NCBI GenBank assembly: GCA_001421185.1
Contig: LJKK01000009.1
Span: 1 to 64,000 of the forward strand
Length of the DNA: 64,000 bases
Reading direction: 5' to 3'
DNA from: Methanomassiliicoccales archaeon RumEn M1
GTDB lineage: Archaea; Thermoplasmatota; Thermoplasmata; Methanomassiliicoccales; Methanomassiliicoccaceae
The notes under the pieces are model-generated. The model was not told the DNA's origin, did no database searches, and saw only the letters and a program-made list of their open reading frames with translations. Positions 1-8,500 of this stretch are shown one piece after another (the first letter of the stretch is position 1; every line of letters begins with the position of its first letter). The translations under genes and the position numbers were made by a program.

Positions 1-129
1 CATCGCGTGGTCCCGGCCGGGGGCGGTCTGGGCAACTACTCGGCCCCCGGCGGGGTGGCCACCAAGCGTCTGCTGCTGGAGAGGGAGGGCGCGATGGACA
101 AGGTCAGAGGGCGCCCCCGGAAGGAATGA
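1..129 (+). CDS. ogt: Methylated-DNA--protein-cysteine methyltransferase, C-terminal fragment
   Basis: The window opens inside a reading frame that encodes 42 residues and stops with TGA at 127-129. The peptide begins HRVV, runs through a Gly-rich GGGLGNYS segment, and has the K-R-LLLEREGA helix. This is the end of the MGMT/Ogt domain, which moves alkyl groups from O6-alkylguanine in DNA to an active-site cysteine. In the family that cysteine lies in a PCHR motif, so the Pro-Cys pair sits just outside the window. The tail after EGA is short and basic, which is usual. A convergent acetyltransferase gene ends 6 bp downstream. The family call rests on this one block. Confidence 0.85.
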   Translation, partial: HRVVPAGGGLGNYSAPGGVATKRLLLEREGAMDKVRGRPRKE

Positions 130-135
130 GGCGGG

Positions 136-618
136 TCAGTAGACGGCTCCGGGGAAGCGAAGGTCCTCCTCGGCATAATGGACGATGTAGGAGCCGCCAT
201 CCTCCATCTCGATCGCCCTGAACGTTCCGTGGAAGTGTTTGTTCAGCATCCTTCTCACCGCCAGGCAGGGCCTCAGGACGCCCAGTTCACTGCCTTCAGG
301 GAACATCCCGATGAAATCGTTCACGATCTCCAAGGCCACGCCCTTTCCGCGCATCCTGGGGACGACGTAGAGGACGTCCAGTCGAAGCTCGTCGCTATCG
401 TACGTGTAGAAACCCACGATCTTGGGGCGACGTTCCCTGGTGACCACCAGCTTTGCTTCGGCCCCATCCTCCACGAACGGGAGGGTGACGCGATCGCCGC
501 CGGCATGGCACCAACGGAACCTGCCGTCCCGTCCCTCCTCGTTGCACTGTTCCGAGAGCTCGTTGATTATCCAGTAATCCTTGTAGCTCCTCGCTCTAAC
601 GAATCGAAATCTTCCCAT
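136..618 (-). CDS. GNAT-like acetyltransferase, small
   Basis: This 160-residue protein has an acetyl-CoA-binding signature near residues 85-97 (VVPRMRGKGVALEIV), matching GNAT motif A (R/Q-x-x-G-x-G/A). A beta strand precedes it (LDVLYV). The N-terminal half includes WIINELSEQC and a charged GRDGRFRW stretch. GNAT enzymes transfer an acetyl group to amines of proteins or small molecules; the substrate cannot be read from the sequence. It stands alone, convergent with the ogt end and divergent from the mtaC region. The ATG at 618 is followed by a normal N-terminal strand. Confidence 0.6.
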   Translation of the reverse strand: MGRFRFVRARSYKDYWIINELSEQCNEEGRDGRFRWCHAGGDRVTLPFVEDGAEAKLVVTRERRPKIVGFYTYDSDELRLDVLYVVPRMRGKGVALEIVNDFIGMFPEGSELGVLRPCLAVRRMLNKHFHGTFRAIEMEDGGSYIVHYAEEDLRFPGAVY

Positions 619-1080
619 CCCCTCACCGCCTGAACGACTGGGTCACGCGACCGACGGTGCCGTCCTATTAACAGGGTAAACATTACCGGGGAGATGGAAT
701 ATCTATCTTGCGTTCAGGTTCTCGGAAATGTGCGCAGTGGATGGCATCCAGGCCCTTCATGGGGGGCCTCAAGGCCTTCCTTCCCGCCCCCCCATGTCGG
801 GAAGGGTCGGACCTCTTCCGGAGATGGGGACGGAGGACGACGGCGCCGAACAACTCGCGAGATCCCTGCGCGTTCCTCGGCGATGATGTCCGGGAGGAAC
901 CTCACAATCTCAGGGATGGGGCGGCACTGCCATTTTATTAACAATTTCGATGAAACAATCGCTACATCCGGCAGCTAGATTCAAATACAAACAAAAATCC
1001 TCAATCGTTCAACGAGCGAGGAAGATAGGTCGATATCGTGCAGATAGCACTACCCAGACGTGTGCTGTCCACGGTTCTTC
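619..1080. other. Gene-free spacer upstream of mtaCB
   Basis: About 460 bases with no convincing gene. Short open frames exist on both strands, but their translations are Arg/Pro/Ser-rich and look like GC-rich noise. A small inverted repeat (TTCCCG at 781-786 and CGGGAA at 798-803) flanks a C-rich run. From about 940 the sequence becomes AT-richer toward the mtaC promoter region. Confidence 0.5.
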
Positions 1081-1222
1081 AGAGCCAATAATCTATATTA
1101 TATTGTTATTTGAATTATATTAATCTAATTATCTAGACAACTTAACAATCGATTAAATACTAAAAATTATCCGTTCTTCTGCGCGAACCTTAACAAGAAG
1201 GTCGCTAGAGGAGAATGTAGAA
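1081..1222 (+). promoter_or_regulatory. AT-rich promoter/leader of mtaCB
   Basis: This stretch is almost pure A/T between about 1088 and 1170, in strong contrast to the GC-rich genes around it, and holds several TATA-like sequences. The most gene-proximal is TACTAAAAATTATCC near 1157-1171. A Shine-Dalgarno-like GAGGAG lies at 1208-1213, nine bases before the mtaC ATG. If the proximal TATA is used, transcription starts near 1195 with a leader of about 30 nt; upstream candidates would give a leader of 80-100 nt. Methanol methyltransferase operons in Methanosarcina are known to have long leaders and substrate control. Confidence 0.5.
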
Positions 1223-2008
1223 ATGTTGGACTTCGATAGCGTAAGCTCCGACGCTCTCCTGACCCGCTACGATATAGTGGCGGAATCGAAGGAGAAGCCG
1301 GAAACGATCGCCGAGAGACACCTGCCGAAGGATGCCCTCCTGCGGAAGGTTGCCGAGGATGTTCTGTACATGAAGTACAAGATCATCGAGGAGGACGTGG
1401 CCGCCGCCCTCAAGGAGAAGACCCCCGAGGAGATCATCGAGAACGGCCTCCTGAAGGGAATGGACGCCGTATCGGACCTCTATGGGCGGGGAATATACTA
1501 CCTCCCCCACGTCATGGTGTCCGCCGACGCCATGGACAGGGGGATCAAGCTGGCCGAGAAGGCGCTGGGCAACGAGCGCAAGGTCAAGGGCGAGGTCATC
1601 ATGCACGCCGCCGAGGGGGACCCCCACGACATCGGCAAGAACATCGCCGCCGTGCTGCTGAAATCCAATGGATATGGGGTCGTCGACCTGGGTAAGGACG
1701 TCCCGGTCGAGACCGTCGTCGAGACGGTCGTGGCGCGCAAGCCGCTCGCTGTCACCGGCACCGCGCTGATGACCACCACCATGTCCGCGTTCCCCAGGAT
1801 ATCGAGCGGGCTTCAGGAGAAGGGAGCGGACGTTCCGTTCATCTGCGCCGGCGGTGCGGTGAACAGGGAATACGTGGAGTCCTTCCCGCTCGGAATATAT
1901 GCCGAGAAGGCCGCCAACGGCCCTGGCCTGGTCGGAAAGGCGCTGGATGGCTGGGACTGGAAGAAGATCCGTGACAAGTGGGACGACATCCAGTCGGGGA
2001 GCGCTTAA
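1223..2008 (+). CDS. mtaC: Methanol corrinoid protein MtaC
   Basis: MtaC carries the cobalamin cofactor that accepts the methyl group of methanol from MtaB and passes it to MtaA for coenzyme M methylation. The 261-residue protein has the two expected parts: an N-terminal helical cap (about residues 30-115, including LYGRGIYYLPHVMVSADAM) and a Rossmann-type B12 domain. The DPHDIG motif at residues 133-138 supplies the lower axial ligand His135. A Gly-rich loop (FICAGGAV) lies near the C terminus. An RBS (GAGGAG) sits 9 bp upstream. mtaB follows after 13 bp, so the two are co-transcribed. No mtaA or activating protein is in the window. Confidence 0.95.
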   Translation: MLDFDSVSSDALLTRYDIVAESKEKPETIAERHLPKDALLRKVAEDVLYMKYKIIEEDVAAALKEKTPEEIIENGLLKGMDAVSDLYGRGIYYLPHVMVSADAMDRGIKLAEKALGNERKVKGEVIMHAAEGDPHDIGKNIAAVLLKSNGYGVVDLGKDVPVETVVETVVARKPLAVTGTALMTTTMSAFPRISSGLQEKGADVPFICAGGAVNREYVESFPLGIYAEKAANGPGLVGKALDGWDWKKIRDKWDDIQSGSA

Positions 2009-2021
2009 AGAGGTGATATAG

Positions 2022-3425
2022 ATGGTCATGAACAAGTTCAAGAAGATGGAGTACAGCTCTGCGGAGGACCTCGTGTTCGGCGAGGCCAAGTACCCGCAGG
2101 AATATGGTCTCGGGCTGAAGGTCGGCGCTGGCTCGGTCGTTCCCGAGGTCAACTTCGCCCCCCGCCCAGGCTCGGAGAAGACGGTGGAGAGCCTGAAGCG
2201 CGAGTACGTCGACTACATCACCAAGGACGTCCTCAACAGGGCGATCACCCTTGGGTTCCCCGCCCTTCAGCTGGAGAACGAATGGATCTTCCAGCTTGGC
2301 GACAACCCGTCCAAGATGGCCACCCCGGTCGTCCGCGGGCAGAAGGAGCTGATGCAGAAGTTCCACGACGAGTACGGCATCAAGCTGGCCATCAGGCACA
2401 CCGTTCCTGACATGAGGCTTCACGAGGACGGCCTGAGGCTGGACATGGACAAGGTCCACTCCTATCCCGAGAAGATCCTGGAGTCCCTGGAGGTCGCGGC
2501 CAAGAACGGCGCCGACGTCCTGTCCATCGAGTCGGTGGGCGGCAAGGAGATCGCCGACCATGCGGTCGTCCGCCAGGACATCAAGGGATGGCTGTTCGGT
2601 ATCGGCTACCTGGGCAGCCTGGACATGGAGTGGCTGTGGCCCCAGATAGTCGACGTGGCCAAGAAGAACAAGATCATTCCAGGCGGTGACACCAACTGCG
2701 CCGGCGCCAACACCTCCATGTTCATGGCCGGCGGGTACCTGGACAAGGACATACCGAGGACCTTCTCGGCCGTCACGAGGGCGATCGCGTCCGCCAGGAC
2801 CTTGGTCGCCATCGAGGCCGGTGCCACTGGTCCCGACAAGGACTGCGGCTACGAGGGTCCGATAATCAAGGCGATCTCGGGCCGCATCTCCGCCCAGGAG
2901 GGGAAAGGCGCGCAGTGCGCCCACTGCGACATGATGGGCAACCTGATAGCGCAGACCTGCGACCTGTGGTCCAACGAGTCGGTCGAGTACCACCCCGAGT
3001 TCGGCGGCTCGTCCGTCCAGTGCTGGCTATCGGTCATCGGCTACGAGGCCGCTCTGATGAACTCTGCCAAGCAGCTCAAGCAGGACAAGGTCCTCCGTGA
3101 CATCTACGTCGCCTCCGACCGGTACCGGTCCCCCGAGGGCTTCATCCTGGCCTACGACAACGCATACAAGATCGGTCAGGCCATCGTGGAGGTCGGGGAC
3201 AGCTACTACCTGCGCGCCAGGGCTGCCGGCATAAAGGCCGCCGAGCTGATCAAGGAGTCCAACGACAAGGGCAAGCTCAAGCTGAGCGCCCAGGAGAAGG
3301 ACACCCTGGACAAGATCCTCTCCGACCTCCGGTCGCTGCCCGACGAGGAGGGCAAGTTCGTGGACTGGGCGCTCAAGGAGTACGCCAACGTCCCGGCCTT
3401 CAACCCAAAGAACTACGAGCTGTAA
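2022..3425 (+). CDS. mtaB: Methanol:corrinoid methyltransferase MtaB
   Basis: MtaB is the zinc enzyme that cleaves methanol and methylates the Co(I) corrinoid on MtaC, the first step of hydrogen-dependent methylotrophic methanogenesis. The 467-residue length is typical. Candidate zinc ligands by comparison with characterised MtaB are Glu170 (VLSIE), Cys226 (GGDTNC) and a cysteine of the Cys299/Cys302 pair (AQCAHC). An AGGTGAT ribosome-binding site lies 4-10 bp before the ATG; a second ATG two codons later is also possible. No in-frame TAG occurs, unlike the pyrrolysine-containing methylamine methyltransferases. The next feature downstream is a gene-free stretch. Confidence 0.97.
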   Translation: MVMNKFKKMEYSSAEDLVFGEAKYPQEYGLGLKVGAGSVVPEVNFAPRPGSEKTVESLKREYVDYITKDVLNRAITLGFPALQLENEWIFQLGDNPSKMATPVVRGQKELMQKFHDEYGIKLAIRHTVPDMRLHEDGLRLDMDKVHSYPEKILESLEVAAKNGADVLSIESVGGKEIADHAVVRQDIKGWLFGIGYLGSLDMEWLWPQIVDVAKKNKIIPGGDTNCAGANTSMFMAGGYLDKDIPRTFSAVTRAIASARTLVAIEAGATGPDKDCGYEGPIIKAISGRISAQEGKGAQCAHCDMMGNLIAQTCDLWSNESVEYHPEFGGSSVQCWLSVIGYEAALMNSAKQLKQDKVLRDIYVASDRYRSPEGFILAYDNAYKIGQAIVEVGDSYYLRARAAGIKAAELIKESNDKGKLKLSAQEKDTLDKILSDLRSLPDEEGKFVDWALKEYANVPAFNPKNYEL

Positions 3426-3895
3426 GGCAGACCTCGTGGCCTGATTCCCTCAAACCCCTTTCCAAACCTCTTTCATCAACCTTTTTGTTCATGCACGACG
3501 CCGGTCGCTGGCCCTGGGCCTCCTGATCCATATCAGCGTTTTCCAAGGGCCCTTGGGACCCGCTCCTGGCGCGATGTGAGCGACCGGTCGATGCCCGTAT
3601 CCGAATACTGCCCGGACCGGACGGCATCCATCATGCGGAAGACGTCTCCGTTCCATGCTCGCCGCCCAGGACGAGCGAGGGCGTCTAGCCTTGCGAGAAC
3701 GGGTACGAGCCATGGGCATCGATACCAGATCGGCCATTGGGCCGCCGTGAAGAACCGCACTGGATGGGCGGCAGCAAGCTCGCGAAGAGGTGATGAACGA
3801 TCCGTGGCTGCCCACGAGCCCATGAAAGTCCTCGTCGGGCCATCGAGCCGAGGCGCCGTTCGCTCAAGAATGGTCAGAGCGATGTTACGAGAGCG
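3426..3895. other. Gene-free spacer after mtaB
   Basis: About 470 bases separate mtaB from tRNA-Pro. A pyrimidine-rich stretch with a T5 run (CAACCTTTTTG around 3479-3488) soon after the stop codon may end mtaCB transcription. The remainder has open frames on both strands, but none has a recognisable protein, start context or codon bias. It could hold a small RNA or a decayed gene; nothing specific is seen. Confidence 0.45.
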
Positions 3896-3918
3896 GTCGC
3901 CAGCAACATGCTGGCGAC
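3896..3918. repeat. Perfect 10-bp inverted repeat (hairpin)
   Basis: GTCGCCAGCA at 3896-3905 is followed by ACA and its exact complement TGCTGGCGAC at 3909-3918. It lies 23 bp past the 3' end of the minus-strand tRNA-Pro gene, so it could form at the end of the rpoN-operon/tRNA transcript. No T-run follows on either strand, so it is not a typical intrinsic terminator. Confidence 0.7.
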
Positions 3919-3941
3919 AATCATGAAGGTAGAAGAAAGAT

Positions 3942-4017
3942 TGGTGGGTCTGTCCGAATTTGAATCGGAGTCACCAGCACCCCAAGCTGGAAGGATACCA
4001 AGCTACCCCACAGACCC
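3942..4017 (-). tRNA. tRNA-Pro(GGG)
   Basis: On the minus strand a complete cloverleaf can be drawn. The acceptor is GGGTCTG with CAGACCC, the anticodon stem is CCAGC/GCTGG around loop TTGGGGT (anticodon GGG, proline), and the T arm is TCCGA/TCGGA with loop TTCAAAT. The 3' CCA is encoded in the DNA. There is no intron. The gene lies 36 bp downstream of rpoN on the same strand and may be read from the ribosomal operon. Confidence 0.95.
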
Positions 4018-4053
4018 GTGGATAAAGGGGTTATTACGAAGAGGTTTAAGAGC

Positions 4054-4245
4054 TTATCCCAGAGGGATGACCTCATCCACGAGGTCAGCGTGGGCGACGA
4101 TCATGCGGCGGCAGCAGTAACGCTTCAGTCCGAGGTCGTCGAGGACCGCCTTGGGGTCCTCCCCCATCTGCACCCTCTTGAGGTACGTGGGGTAGACGCC
4201 TCCTATGACCTTGCCGCATGTGAAGCACCTTACTGGGATCATCAT
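4054..4245 (-). CDS. rpoN: DNA-directed RNA polymerase subunit N
   Basis: RpoN (eukaryotic Rpb10 homologue) is a small zinc-binding subunit of archaeal RNA polymerase. The protein has the family start [13 protein letters not shown] with CxxC, and the paired CC of RYCCRRM completes the zinc site. A GTG codon overlapping the stop of rps9 would add three residues. I prefer the double ATG at 4245/4242 because GGTGA (4251-4255) sits 5-8 bases before it and the family normally starts MIPVRC. It is the last gene of eL18-uL13-uS9-rpoN, a standard archaeal order. Length is 62-63 residues. Confidence 0.95.
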   Translation of the reverse strand: MMIPVRCFTCGKVIGGVYPTYLKRVQMGEDPKAVLDDLGLKRYCCRRMIVAHADLVDEVIPLG

Positions 4246-4250
4246 GAAGC

Positions 4251-4652
4251 TCACCTATAGGACTTCTGCCTCTTCTTCCTTGCGCCACGTCCCTGAGGCT
4301 TCTTGGGAAGCTTCCTGCGCGGGTCGCTGATGAGCAGAGAGCGGTCGTACTGCTTGAACAGCCTCTCCAGTTCCTCATCCTGAAGGAAGTCCACCAGGCC
4401 CTTGGCGATCGCGGTGCGGCTCGCCTCGGCCTGTCCCATGAACCCTCCGCCCTGCACGTTGACGCTGATGTCGACGCCGGACACCTTGTCGCCGGCCAAG
4501 GTCATGGGCTCCATGATCTTGAAGCGGGCGATCTCGGGGGTGAAGATCTCTATAGGTACATTGTTGATGCGGAGCTGACCATTGCCCTTCTTGACCACGG
4601 CCCTGGCGATGGCCTCCTTCCGCTTTCCGCTGGTGTTAACTACTTCTGCCAT
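4251..4652 (-). CDS. rps9: 30S ribosomal protein uS9
   Basis: uS9 belongs to the small-subunit head, and its basic C-terminal tail reaches the tRNA in the P site. The 133-residue protein has the conserved [14 protein letters not shown] start, the [10 protein letters not shown] segment and the terminal KKRQKSYR tail, where archaeal uS9 normally ends in K-x-x-R. It sits between rpl13 (4-bp gap) and rpoN in the ribosomal operon on the minus strand. Confidence 0.97.
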   Translation of the reverse strand: MAEVVNTSGKRKEAIARAVVKKGNGQLRINNVPIEIFTPEIARFKIMEPMTLAGDKVSGVDISVNVQGGGFMGQAEASRTAIAKGLVDFLQDEELERLFKQYDRSLLISDPRRKLPKKPQGRGARKKRQKSYR

Positions 4653-4656
4653 ATGG

Positions 4657-5076
4657 TCACCTCACCCTGGACCCAAGGTGCTCGGATACCTCTCCGAGCG
4701 TGACGTACTTGTCGGTCCAAACATTGGTGGCGGACTCGACCCTCATCATCTCGGTGGCGGTCAGCTCCTTGGGGACGCCGACGAACACCTTGAGGTTCCT
4801 GTAGACCGCCCGGCCATTGGGGCGCTTGAACGGGATCATCCCGCGAACGGTCCTCTTCATGATAAGATCGGCCCTCTTGGGGAAGAACGGTCCGTTGATG
4901 ATCTTTCCCCTCTTGTACTTCGCATAGTAGCGGTTGAGGATCTCATCCCGGGAACCGGTGATGATGGCCTTCTCGGCGTTGACCACGACGACCTCGTCTC
5001 CGTCCAGGAGGCGCTTGGCCACGTAGGTGCTGAGCCGGCCCAGTACATGTCCTTCTGCATTGATTATGACGACCAT
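4657..5076 (-). CDS. rpl13: 50S ribosomal protein uL13
   Basis: uL13 is an early-assembling large-subunit protein. The 139-residue product begins MVVIINAEGHVLGRLSTYVAKRL, the family signature, and includes VRGMIPFKRPNGR, the conserved central loop (R-G-M-I-P). It lies directly downstream of eL18 (5-bp gap) and upstream of uS9, giving the usual archaeal cluster. A GTG/ATG-rich start is not in doubt, because the first ATG is immediately followed by the conserved N terminus. Confidence 0.96.
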   Translation of the reverse strand: MVVIINAEGHVLGRLSTYVAKRLLDGDEVVVVNAEKAIITGSRDEILNRYYAKYKRGKIINGPFFPKRADLIMKRTVRGMIPFKRPNGRAVYRNLKVFVGVPKELTATEMMRVESATNVWTDKYVTLGEVSEHLGSRVR

Positions 5077-5081
5077 CTAGA

Positions 5082-5444
5082 TCACCCCATGATCCTGACC
5101 TTGTTGCCGGAAGGGTTCTCCTTCACCAGCTCAGGTATGGTCATCCGCTTGCCCCCCGCCTCGTCTATGGCCTTGGCGGCCGAAGCGGAGAACCTGAACG
5201 CGGCGACGGTGACCTTCTTGTTGATGCTGCCGGCGCCCAGGACCTTGCCCGGAACGACGACTATCTCCCCGTCCTGCGCATATCTCTCAAGCCTGCTCAG
5301 GTTGACCTCGGCCCAGTTGCGGCTGGGCTTCTCCAAACGCTGAGCAATGTCTCGCCAGATGGCGGCCTCCCCTTCCCGGGTCTCCCTCTTCAGCTCGCTG
5401 ATGAGAGCTACCAGGTTGGGGTCCGTCTTACGAATGGTCTTCAT
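5082..5444 (-). CDS. rpl18e: 50S ribosomal protein eL18
   Basis: This is the archaeal/eukaryotic L18e, a large-subunit protein of the uL15 fold. I place the start at the ATG at 5444 (MKTIRKTDPNL) because a GGGAG ribosome-binding site is 5 bases upstream and the family starts here. The frame remains open for 68 codons upstream, but that extension is Arg/Pro/Ser-rich and overlaps the promoter. Features include SRNWAEVNLSRLERY and VVPGKVLGAGSI. The length of 120 residues is normal. It is the first gene of the operon, with a TATA box at 5491-5498. Confidence 0.95.
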   Translation of the reverse strand: MKTIRKTDPNLVALISELKRETREGEAAIWRDIAQRLEKPSRNWAEVNLSRLERYAQDGEIVVVPGKVLGAGSINKKVTVAAFRFSASAAKAIDEAGGKRMTIPELVKENPSGNKVRIMG

Positions 5445-5490
5445 TCTGACTCCCTCGACATTGTCGTAGGAGGCGCTAACGGGCATGTGT

Positions 5491-5498
5491 CTTATAAA
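5491..5498 (-). promoter_or_regulatory. TATA box of the eL18-uL13-uS9-rpoN operon
   Basis: On the minus strand CCTTTATAAG forms a clear archaeal TATA box. A start site about 25 bases downstream (near 5468) would leave a leader of about 24 nt before the eL18 ATG at 5444, with a GGGAG ribosome-binding site inside it. Confidence 0.65.
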
Positions 5499-5532
5499 GG
5501 TTTCCCCCTCGGGGAGAGGGGGGCCAGATGCC

Positions 5533-8500
5533 TCAATAGCTCTTCCCGATGACCTCCCCGGTGCGTACCAGCTGCCCCGATGCGATGAGCCCCTCCACGG
5601 CCTCGAAGATCCTCCGGCGGGCCTCGGGGGACGCCCGCTTGTACCCATAGAGGGCGGTCGTCTTGTTGACCAGCCCCTTCTCGTCCAGGGACTCCTCGTC
5701 GAGCAGGCTCAGGATGGCCGCCTTGAGCTCTTCCATGCAGACGTACCACAGTTCGCGCCTCTCTCCCACCGCCGAGCTGCGCACCACCGCCTCGTCCATC
5801 CCGCAGGGCCATAGGAAGTTGTTCCTCCTGACGATGCGGCCCTGCTCGGCCAGGCGCTCGATGGTCCTTGCCTCCTCGTCCTGTCCGGCCACCTTGCGGA
5901 CGCCGGCGACCTTGTGCAGCTCCCGAACGCGTTCATGGACGACCAGCGGATGGACCGGGCCCTCGGCGGCCACCACTGCCTCGATGGCCTCGGCCAGCGC
6001 CTCGTCAGGCTGGTCGCGGAGCCTGCCGGTCAGTCCCGGATAGGCCTTCCAGTCCACCCGTCCGTACGGCACCACCTGGGCGGCCGTCCGGGCGGCGGGG
6101 GCGGGAGCGGCCAGGGAGGACGCCACTATGTCCCCGGACCCGTCATCGGTCTCCGAGGCCACCGTGACCTCATGGGCCATGCTCTGGGTCTCGGGCTCCA
6201 GCGGGGCGGTTTCCTCGACGGCCTCCAGGACCTCGGCGGCCATGTCAGCGTTCCGGGCGGCGGCGCCTTGGCCGCCTGGACGATCCGCTCGACCTCTCCC
6301 TCGGGATCCCTTACCCAGTCCGAGGACCAGGTGCGGTGGACGGTCCATCCCAGCTTGGCGAGCATCTCCTGGCGGAGGCGCTCCCGGTCGCGGACCGTGG
6401 GCCCGGAACGATAGGACGGTCCGTCCGTCTCCACCGCCAAGGCCATGGTACCAGCGTGCTCGACCGCCAGGTCGATCCGGTACCCGGAGCATCCCCAGCG
6501 GGGGAGGACCTTAAGCCCCTTGCTCTCGAGCGCCGCCACCATGGCCTCCTCCAGGGGCGACGCCCTGCCCTCCGGCTCGGCCGACAGGGCGTCCCGGGTC
6601 CCTCCGGCCATGGCATACTCCATGAACTGCCTGAGCAGTCTGGCGCCGGCCGAGGTGGGATGGAGGTCCTGCGGCAGTATGGACGATACCACGGTGAGGG
6701 ACTTGCGCGCCCTCGTCACCGCCACGTTCAGGCGGCGCTCCCCGCCCGCCCGGTTGAGCGGGCCTAGGGACTGATGCATCTTGCCCTTGGCGTCCTTGCC
6801 ATATCCCAGGCTGAACAGTATGACGTCCCGCTCGTCGCCCTGGATGCTCTCCAGGTTCTTCACGAAGAACTCCTCCTGGGCGCCCTCCTTGAAGTGCCTG
6901 GACAGTTCCGGCCGCTCCCTGATCCTCGCCTCCAGCTCCTCCAGGATGGCCATCTGCTGGGCCTCGCTGAAGGCGACCACGCCCAGCGACAGGCCGGGGC
7001 GCTCGCTGAAGTGCTGTATGACCATGTCCGCGACCTTGGCCGCCTCGGGAAGGTTCCGTCGGCTGGCGCCCCGGTCGTAGCAGCCCTCGGGGACGTGCAC
7101 GAAGCTGACCCCGCGCCCGTCGACGTTGCCGGCCGAGGGGAAGGTGAACAGGCGGCCGCCGTAGAAGTGGAGGTTGGAGAACGCGATCAGCGACTCATCC
7201 TCGCTGCGGTAGTGCCATCTCAGCATGCGTTGCGGCAGGCAGGACGAGCACTCGTCCAGGATGCTCTCCAGGTCCGGTATGTCCTCCTCCTCATCGAGGA
7301 CCTCGCGGAAGAAATCGGTCGGTGGCAGCTGCATGGTGTCGCCGACGATGATGACCTGTCGGCCCCTCATGATGGAGCCGATGGCGTCCTCCGGCCTGAT
7401 CTGGGACGCCTCGTCGAAGATGACCAGGTCGAAGCGGATGCGCGAAGGGTCGAGATGCATGCTTACCGAGAGGGGGCTCATCAGCAGGCATGGCTTCAGC
7501 TGAAGGATGGCGTCCCCGGCGCGGGTGAACAGCTCCCGCAGGGGCCGCAGTCCCTTCTTGCGGTTGACCTCGTGGCGAAGCACCCACAGGGAGGTGCCGA
7601 GCGAGGGGCTGGGATCGTTCATTAGCGACTCCCGCCGCTTCTGCAGCAGGGCGCCCAGGCGATCGGCCGCAACGTCCAGCTGCTGGCGGTCGAGGAGGCG
7701 GAACCTCTCCACCGCCTCGGCGTGCTCCTCCCGGCTGAACCCCCGCAGCCTGGCGTCGGTGGCCATGAGATGGTCGTGCCACAGGGAGTAGTAGCGTTTC
7801 CTCAGGGCGTCCCACAGCCCCTGGGAGGGAAGCTTGCCTTCCTCGGCCAGGGACAGCAGCTCATGCAGCCCCTGCTGGGCGCAGTCCCGGCGCAGACGGT
7901 TGATCTCCACCCATTCCTGCGCCCGGTCGATGGCGTCGAGATGTTCCCTGGCCCACGACCCGATCTCGTCCAGGCCCACGTCGCGGAGGGCCCTTCCGGC
8001 CCTCAGGGCGGTGAGGTCGAAGGACGATGCGGCTGCGTCCAGGCTGCCTTCCGTCAGAGACGCCGTCCTCTCCAGCTCTCTCAGCTCGGAGGCCGCCCTG
8101 TCCGACCCCTCGCCGGAGGCCATCAGGCCTTCCAGGGCGGCGCAGGGGGCACCATGTTGCTGACGGTAGGAATCGCACCAGTCCAATATGCTCTCCACCT
8201 CGCTCCAGTCGGTGCTGCGGCCGAAGAAGTGCTCCCCCAGCGCGCGGGAGCACTCCCCCTCCAGAGCGGCGACCGACGCCATACGCTCCTTCACGGCGAG
8301 GGCGGCGGCCACGTCGGCGGCGGCCTCCTCGAGGCTGGGCTTCTGCAGCGAGATGCGATGGCCCTTGAGGAGGCGTATGTCGCGGCGGTAGGAGGACCGC
8401 AGCCATCTCAGCGGGGAGCGGTGGACGGTGCCCATGCGCTGAGCGATCCCCTCCAGGTCGAGCTCCAGGACCCCCTCGTCATAGCGGGCCCGAAGATCTT

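Noticed and set aside
694-978. Open frames in the spacer upstream of mtaC
   Set aside because: Arg/Pro/Ser-rich translations with no start context or recognisable domain.
1205-2152. Long open frame on the minus strand opposite mtaC, and similar ones opposite mtaB
   Set aside because: The plus-strand frames match MtaC and MtaB; the opposite frames are His/Leu/Gly/Val-rich shadows common in GC-rich DNA.
2022-3425. Pyrrolysine (in-frame TAG) methyltransferase
   Set aside because: mtaB reads through without TAG; no methylamine methyltransferase is present in the window.
3489-3926. Open frames between mtaB and tRNA-Pro on both strands
   Set aside because: Compositional noise; translations have no domain pattern and the frames compete with each other.
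6254-6266. Programmed ribosomal frameshift in the helicase gene
   Set aside because: No slippery heptamer plus structure typical of programmed sites was seen, and similar breaks occur in unrelated genes of this window, so a sequence error is simpler.
5533-6492. DUF3320-type region as a separate gene
   Set aside because: Its first ~80 codons are noise, and the domain continues the helicase directly after a single-base shift, as in the known fused architecture.
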